Shown one piece after another: positions 58,928-64,000 of a stretch of 64,000 bases of DNA; the first letter of the stretch is position 1, and every line of letters starts with the position of its first letter. This DNA is from Polyodon spathula. Its lineage: Eukaryota; Chordata; Actinopteri; Acipenseriformes; Polyodontidae. A program made the translations under genes and the position numbers. Under the pieces are notes generated by a model. It was not told the DNA's origin. It was given only the letters and a program-made list of their open reading frames with translations, and searched no databases. The DNA lies in NCBI RefSeq assembly GCF_017654505.1, contig NC_054564.1, positions 6,928,121 through 6,992,120 of the forward strand. Reading direction: 5' to 3'.

Positions 58928-59017
58928 AGTCGGAAGCATGCCAACAAAGTCCGTCTGTTTTACATGCTGCATCCAGTCGACGGGGGCTGTCCTGCGAAGA
59001 GACTCCGGACGGACAAC
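58928..59017 (+). CDS. ZMAT4: ZMAT4 second coding exon (finger 1 completion and basic linker)
   Basis: 30 codons, [20 protein letters not shown] then [10 protein letters not shown], continuing directly from HYE of the exon at 48194. It supplies His38 (SRKH) of the first C-x2-C-x12-H-x5-H matrin-type finger and the basic [10 protein letters not shown] helix end. It also holds the CPAKRLR patch, which is well conserved in vertebrate ZMAT4 and could act in nuclear localisation. The acceptor is ttttcctttag|AGT and the donor AAC|gtgagt. Phase 0 at both ends. Sequence differs from the mammalian protein by only a few residues in this stretch (from memory). The remaining three fingers are not in the window. 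Confidence 0.95.
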
Positions 59018-61179
59018 GTGAGTCTATTCTGTCTTGTCTGTCTTTGCTCACGATGTGTTTGCATTAGATTTATTAAAGCTGCTACTGAAGTTCCCTCAGG
59101 ACTGAACACGAAGCAGAGCAATGACATTTAAATAGCTTCATTTTAGAATGAGGTTTACAGTCGAAGCTATCACTGCAAGCACATGTCAACTCAACATAAG
59201 AGCCTCTTCAAAAAACACTCCTTCATCTGTCATGTGCTCGCTAATCTCACATTTGTCCACTGGACCAGAGACGCTTTTTCAGAGCATTTGCACCAGTCTG
59301 TAATTCCACTTTGAAAAGAACACAAATGCAATAGGAATGCATTGGTTTTGTACCAAGCCATTGAATCAGTGGTGCTGTTCCCCTGACGTTGTATTCCCGG
59401 GGATGCTTTGTTTTTGTTCACCCAAACACCCATTGCTAGTTCTTATTTATTGGTTTAAAGGGCTGTTCTGGTTGCTTTTCATTCATTTACTTTATTTAAC
59501 CCAGGGTTTATGAAATGCCCAGTATGCAGCTTATCTGGAGCGCTGTGTGTGTATATTTGTATATATATTATGGCTCTTTATGAACTCTGTGGTCATTCTT
59601 AAGGCTCGTTTAGCCAAAAATGTTAAACAGCTTGGATTCAAACCATGTCCATGTGATCGGCAAGCACACCAAGACAAATTGCACACATGATCAAAATCAC
59701 AATGTACACTGTTTAAAACAAACAAAAAAAACATTCTAGTGTAATTAATTTCATTAATCAGACTCTTTTCATCTGGTAATCAGCTCTCTGCCTCAATCTC
59801 ACTCATTAATGCACAGTTCCTCTCCCACCTTCCTTATCAGTGTCCAAACGCATTAGGAGATTTCAACTGCTCTGCCTGTCTGCTTTCCAGTCCATTTCAA
59901 CTGAAACTATCAGGTTTATCGGAGCTGCGCACAAGCAAGCCACTGGATTATCATTTTATCACGGACGATGTAAAGAATGTACGCCTCTGGTAATCATGCT
60001 ATTAAACATGCAAGGGCTCTTTCAGATTTCAATTTAAAGTGGTAGTCTAAGTTAAAACCAACAGTAAGAAAAGTCTTATCTAAAGGCTTTCTCATGTACT
60101 AATGAATCTGCTTTATAGAAATGGGAAAGCCTGGCAGTCGCAAGATTTATCTGTGATATTTGATGTTTGTTTGTACTGTTGTCCGCCATCACCAAGTGAT
60201 CGTCTGTGAAAACGCATATAAACACTGCAATGGATCTGTATTAAGGAGCAGTTGTAGCTCTATGGCAGCTACAATGGGGCGAGGCTGCCCTTGGAAGAGC
60301 CTGTATAACAGGGCACTGTGGTTAGGCATTCCCTTAAAAAAGCCACAAAATGTGTGATTTCTTTATAACAGCTCTGTGTGTAATTAGCAGATGGACTAGC
60401 TTAACTGGTCTACTTACAAAATCAAAGTGTGCTTTCCCCGTTCTCAAAGTTTTCTAGTTGATGACTTTCAATATAACCATAAAGACATTGTTTATGTCCG
60501 AGTCGTCTATCCCTTCCCAGAACAGCACTACATCAGCACTTTATTTACTGATTCATTTATTTTACCAACATGCAACTGGGTAGGGTATGAAATTATCTTT
60601 CCAGTACAGTGACTTTTACCGTATTTTAAAGACCAGAACAGTGTGAACTGTAACAGCAGGTTCAGGACCAGCACTGGCAGATATAATCAGTTATGATGGT
60701 CTGCCCAGGGCTGGATTAACACATAGGCAAACTAGGCATATGCCTGGGGCATGCACTTAAGAGGGGGTAGCAAAACACTTATGTGTCTTTCAGTTGTTTT
60801 TTTGTTTTTTTTTACATATACAGATTTGACTGGAAAAACTTCACTCACTGACATTCGAACTGAGGCACGTATCTCAAAATCGAATTGTTCTGACGAATGT
60901 TACGCAGATTTCCGTAACGTAATTCTGTATCCCCGCATTATTCCATGCTTGTGCAGATGCAGTTTTTAAAAGATCGCTGGACATGCGCACGCGATATAAC
61001 ACATGTGTTACCAGGTTTGTTACTCAGTCGGAAACTCTGCTTGACAACTAAATGTATTAAAAGTTTTTCCATCACGAATACTGAATGACCTTCACCTCAA
61101 ACTGCTCCCCTGTGTCTCCCACAGATAACAGCAGAAGACCGCAATAGAACCTTCCCCTTTTCATCTGCTTTGTGTGACA
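59018..61179 (+). other. ZMAT4: ZMAT4 intron, left part
   Basis: Begins with a gtgagt donor. No further ZMAT4 exon is recognisable before the window ends, so this intron is at least 4,983 bp. The 59740-60050 stretch is repeat-free with several ATTAAT/TAATCA motifs and could be conserved, which is untested. Confidence 0.8.
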
Positions 61180-61520
61180 TTTGTAATTAGTAAGAACATC
61201 GCCCAAAGGGAATATAACTAAACTCCAGAGCATCTGCATGCGTGTGTGTCTGCGTGGAATACCCCAGCCGAGCGGATGCAATTAGCAACTTGCAAAGACA
61301 CTGGGGCTGATTAAATTCCCACAGCCTCTCTCCCATTTAATTAATACATTTTAAATGAAAGCTTTCGCCACCTTGCTCTCCGGGGGTAATCAAAAAAAAA
61401 GAAATTGTAGGAGACAAGGATGTCCCAGCATTTTTGAATTTCAATGCACTAATTAAGTAATCCATTACTTTAATGTTCAACCAAGAACATGTTGAGATCT
61501 CAGTATCATTCTCCAATCCT
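61180..61520. promoter_or_regulatory. candidate intronic enhancer-like element
   Basis: Repeat-free, complex sequence with many homeodomain-type cores: GTAATTAGTAAG, GCAATTAGCAAC, CATTTAATTAATAC, CTAATTAAGTAATCC and CATTACTTTAATG. ZMAT4 lies in long introns in vertebrates, which often hold developmental enhancers. Function is inferred from motif density only. Confidence 0.25.
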
Positions 61521-61962
61521 GAAAGACAGCAGCACACGCTCCACTAGAACACACCCAGCTTATCCAATCAAAAGAGAGCCGGCTCCATGAGGAATGTTCG
61601 GTCCCAAACGATAAAAACAAACCAAGCACCCAATGCCACTTGCAGTGATATTAGTTGCACCTGTAAGAGTGTTTTATCTGCGCCTTTTGGATCTGTCAGG
61701 AGAGCAGAACATCGTGGGCAGCGATAGAGACAGACTGGTGGAGTGGGCAAGGTATGGAAGTCATCCAAAGGTTTATTATTATATGTACACTAGTGCAACG
61801 TGTATATTGACTAGGAGGGCTCTAAGGACTGTGTGGTGTATGATCTCTGGCAGTGTGTCAGTATAATAATAAAAGGATTGCCTGCAAACCTGTGTGTGGA
61901 TCTCTCCATCCTCCATATCCCTCGATACTACTGCAAATCAAGTTCTTCACACACCGATAAAC

Positions 61963-62280
61963 GGTAACACTTTACATGAAGTGTCTCTAATTGCTGTGCA
62001 GTTACACAGTAGTTACTTAGTAAATGCATGTGCACTTGTACATAATGACAATGTTATTATGCGTAGTTGCACTGTGCTTAATGTGTACATCGTTTTGCAC
62101 AATATTTGTAAGTACACGGTTGTATCAGAAAAGGGTTAGGGTTTACAGTCATGCAAAACAATCTACACATTAATTACATTATAACTATGCATGCTAACAT
62201 TGTAGTTAAGTACACATGCATTTACTAAGTAACTACTGTGTAAATACACAGTAATTAGAGACACCATGGAAAGTGTCACC
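61963..62280. mobile_element. family A foldback MITE, complete copy
   Basis: Left end GGTAACACTTTACATGAAGT pairs with the inverted right end GGTGACACTTTCCATGGTGT (reverse complement of the last 20 bp). The arms of about 130-140 bp remain complementary almost to the centre, where a short GGGTTAGGG-type spacer lies. About 318 bp with no coding capacity. Other copies in the window are partial: 3078, 5231/5630, 12619 and 56960. Confidence 0.85.
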
Positions 62281-64000
62281 AAGTAAAGTGGTTCTGGACA
62301 GTACTACAGTGTTTTTTATATGGGCAATATAGGGTTAAAGGACTGCAGTATATATGCTTATCCTGGTTTATAAATAAATCAATATAATAAATAAATAAAG
62401 ATATCTGAGCTCCCAGGCGCCTCTCATCTCGACAGCCGCTCTAATGGTGCAGATGATGTGAAGTGTGCTACTTGAACCCGGAGCTGTTGACTCTGCAGTG
62501 GGTTGCACAGAAGCTGCAGAGAGGGGGGCTCAGGAGTAATCTGTTCAACGTTGCTGTGCTGTAGGATACTGATTCCGGGTGCCAATCACACAGACACACA
62601 CTACATATCGAAATCTCAGCTCAGCCCTCCTGCAACAAGCCAGCTTGCTTCAGATCGTGCAGATTTAAAGACTAGAGTTGTAAGGTGTTGCTTTGATGAA
62701 TTAAGGTAGACAAGGAATTAACTACTTTGTTACACTGTAAAGGTGACACCAGACCACGTTTAAAATTGTGATAGTTTTACCATCTGTCCGTTCCAAATAC
62801 CCACCTTCCATTCTGCACTGAACGTTATTCTTTAGGTACAATGCGTGCCACTAGTACTAACAGAGGTAGGGAATTGATCGGATCACCTGAAGCCCTGGAG
62901 CGAGCCCTCAGATGCTACAATGATTGTCAGCACCTGATCCAAATAGTCGAATAATTGTTTCATGCAACACTAGTTAAGATTATTTATTTTTTGTTGTTAG
63001 TTTGGCTTCTGGGTTGAAATGTAGGTTTGAAATGCGGGCCGCTTGAGTGGTTTGGAATATGGATTCTTACCCCCACAAGTCAAGTAAAACTCCCAACAGC
63101 TGTTTCAGTGAATACATTATTATTTAACTGAGTTCAGTTGCTTAATCAATTAAAACCTCCAACAAAATTAATAAGTATAATTCTGAGTGAGGTTTGTCTC
63201 CTAGGTGCATTTCCAACAAAAAGGACAAGCGGGAGTTCGTTGTTGCATGTTGATCAGGTAGTGATGTGTCTTTGCTGAACAAGGACTGCCTTCAATTTTA
63301 TGCTCCGCTGCATTGGCTTTCTTCAGCAGACAAGCAACACTGTCAGACTGCATTGTATCTGGGATCTCAAAACACAAATACAGTACCAGCTGGGTAATTG
63401 AAATCTGAACCAGCTGTAACATAGCTACTGAGCCAGGGAATAAAGGACTTGGAAGAATACTTGTAAATGAAAACATTATGCAGTATCTGTTACCATATTT
63501 CTGTTTTATCCTGGCACAGAAAATAAAGTGCATGGGCTACAGGTTGTAAATCTCTTTAAGTGTTCATGTATCATCAGAGACCCAGAGTGCAAAATTGAAA
63601 ATAAAATAAAAAATGATGCAACGGTTGAAAAGGATTTGAAATGTTTCAAATGCGGAACTCCAGTGGGAGAGTGCAGTAATTTCTCTAAAGAGTCAAATGG
63701 TATAAATGAACCATCTCAAGCAGACTTGAGGTACAGAGACTGACTCAGAACTCTTTTTCATCCTAACTGGGACAAGAGGTGTGTGTAAAAAAATAACAAT
63801 AAATTACTGCAGAAAAAACTGTTCATATGTAATTCTCAATCAAAAAGCCTCCTTCACGTTTCAGTAGACCGTCGTGGTTACCAGGGTATTTTCAGATTAC
63901 GTGGGATACTCAAGTTGCCCTTCATCATCGTCATCATCATCTTCATCATCATCATCATCAAGGTGCTGTCCTTGCAGAGCAAGGCTTGTGTCCTGGCTGT
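62281..64000 (+). other. ZMAT4: ZMAT4 intron, right part in window
   Basis: No recognised exon. A 71-codon open stretch at 63528-63743 includes DLKCFKCGTPVGECSNF but is lysine/asparagine-rich from local A content and is not a ZMAT4 exon. A CAT/TCA repeat closes the region. Confidence 0.5.
63921..63961. repeat. (TCA)n microsatellite, imperfect
   Basis: About 13 TCA units with CGT and CTT interruptions. Confidence 0.9.

Noticed and set aside
63528..63743. ORF with DLKCFKCGTPVGEC that looks zinc-binding
   Set aside because: Does not match any ZMAT4 finger (expected next residues resemble NKCCTLCNMSF). It lacks convincing splice sites and is biased by A-rich sequence.

Overview
The window is vertebrate nuclear DNA from an intron-rich, repeat-rich genome. 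It is AT-rich overall and has long microsatellites, CR1/L2-type LINE fragments, tRNA-derived SINEs and many short inverted-repeat DNA transposons. There are no bacterial genes, operons, CRISPR arrays or intact viral genes. The repeat set (a CR1-like LINE with TTCTTATG 3' repeats, a Tc1-type miniature element with a TGGCCAAAAGTTTTGCATCA end, and a tRNA-SINE with a GGCTCCCGAGTGGCGCAT head) suggests a non-teleost ray-finned fish, most likely a sturgeon or paddlefish. That identification is inference from recognised repeats, not a database match.

Only one protein-coding gene is certain: the 5' part of ZMAT4 (zinc finger matrin-type 4), on the + strand. Two coding exons are clear. Positions 48194-48295 hold the start codon and the first half of a matrin/U1-type zinc finger. 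Positions 58928-59017 hold the second half of the finger and the basic linker. Both exons are phase 0 with good splice sites, and the rest of the gene lies to the right of the window. A compact promoter-like block at 28885-28990 (CCAAT box, GC box, TATA-like box) is followed by an exon-like ORF of 29 codons ending in a CAG|gtacgt donor at 29091. This could be the ZMAT4 first exon, and it is in phase to give a longer N-terminus. A second promoter-like or LTR-like unit lies at 46404-47114, about 1.1 kb before the start-codon exon.

Layout: 1-28.9 kb is upstream flank, mostly repeats and unassigned sequence, with a group of four CTCF-like motifs at 14.3-18.6 kb, a pair of unexplained dispersed repeats at 17.4 and 23.0 kb, and a 167-codon minus-strand ORF with a signal-peptide-like segment at 19.5-20.0 kb. 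From 28.9 to 48.2 kb is the putative first intron. From 48.3 to 58.9 kb is a firm ZMAT4 intron carrying an antisense 5'-truncated CR1-like LINE. From 59.0 to 64.0 kb is the start of the next ZMAT4 intron, with candidate conserved elements and one complete foldback MITE.

I see no new multi-gene system. The best leads are the putative upstream ZMAT4 exon, the LTR-like regulatory unit before the start-codon exon, the small secreted-type ORF, the CTCF-like group, and several nested or foldback repeat families.
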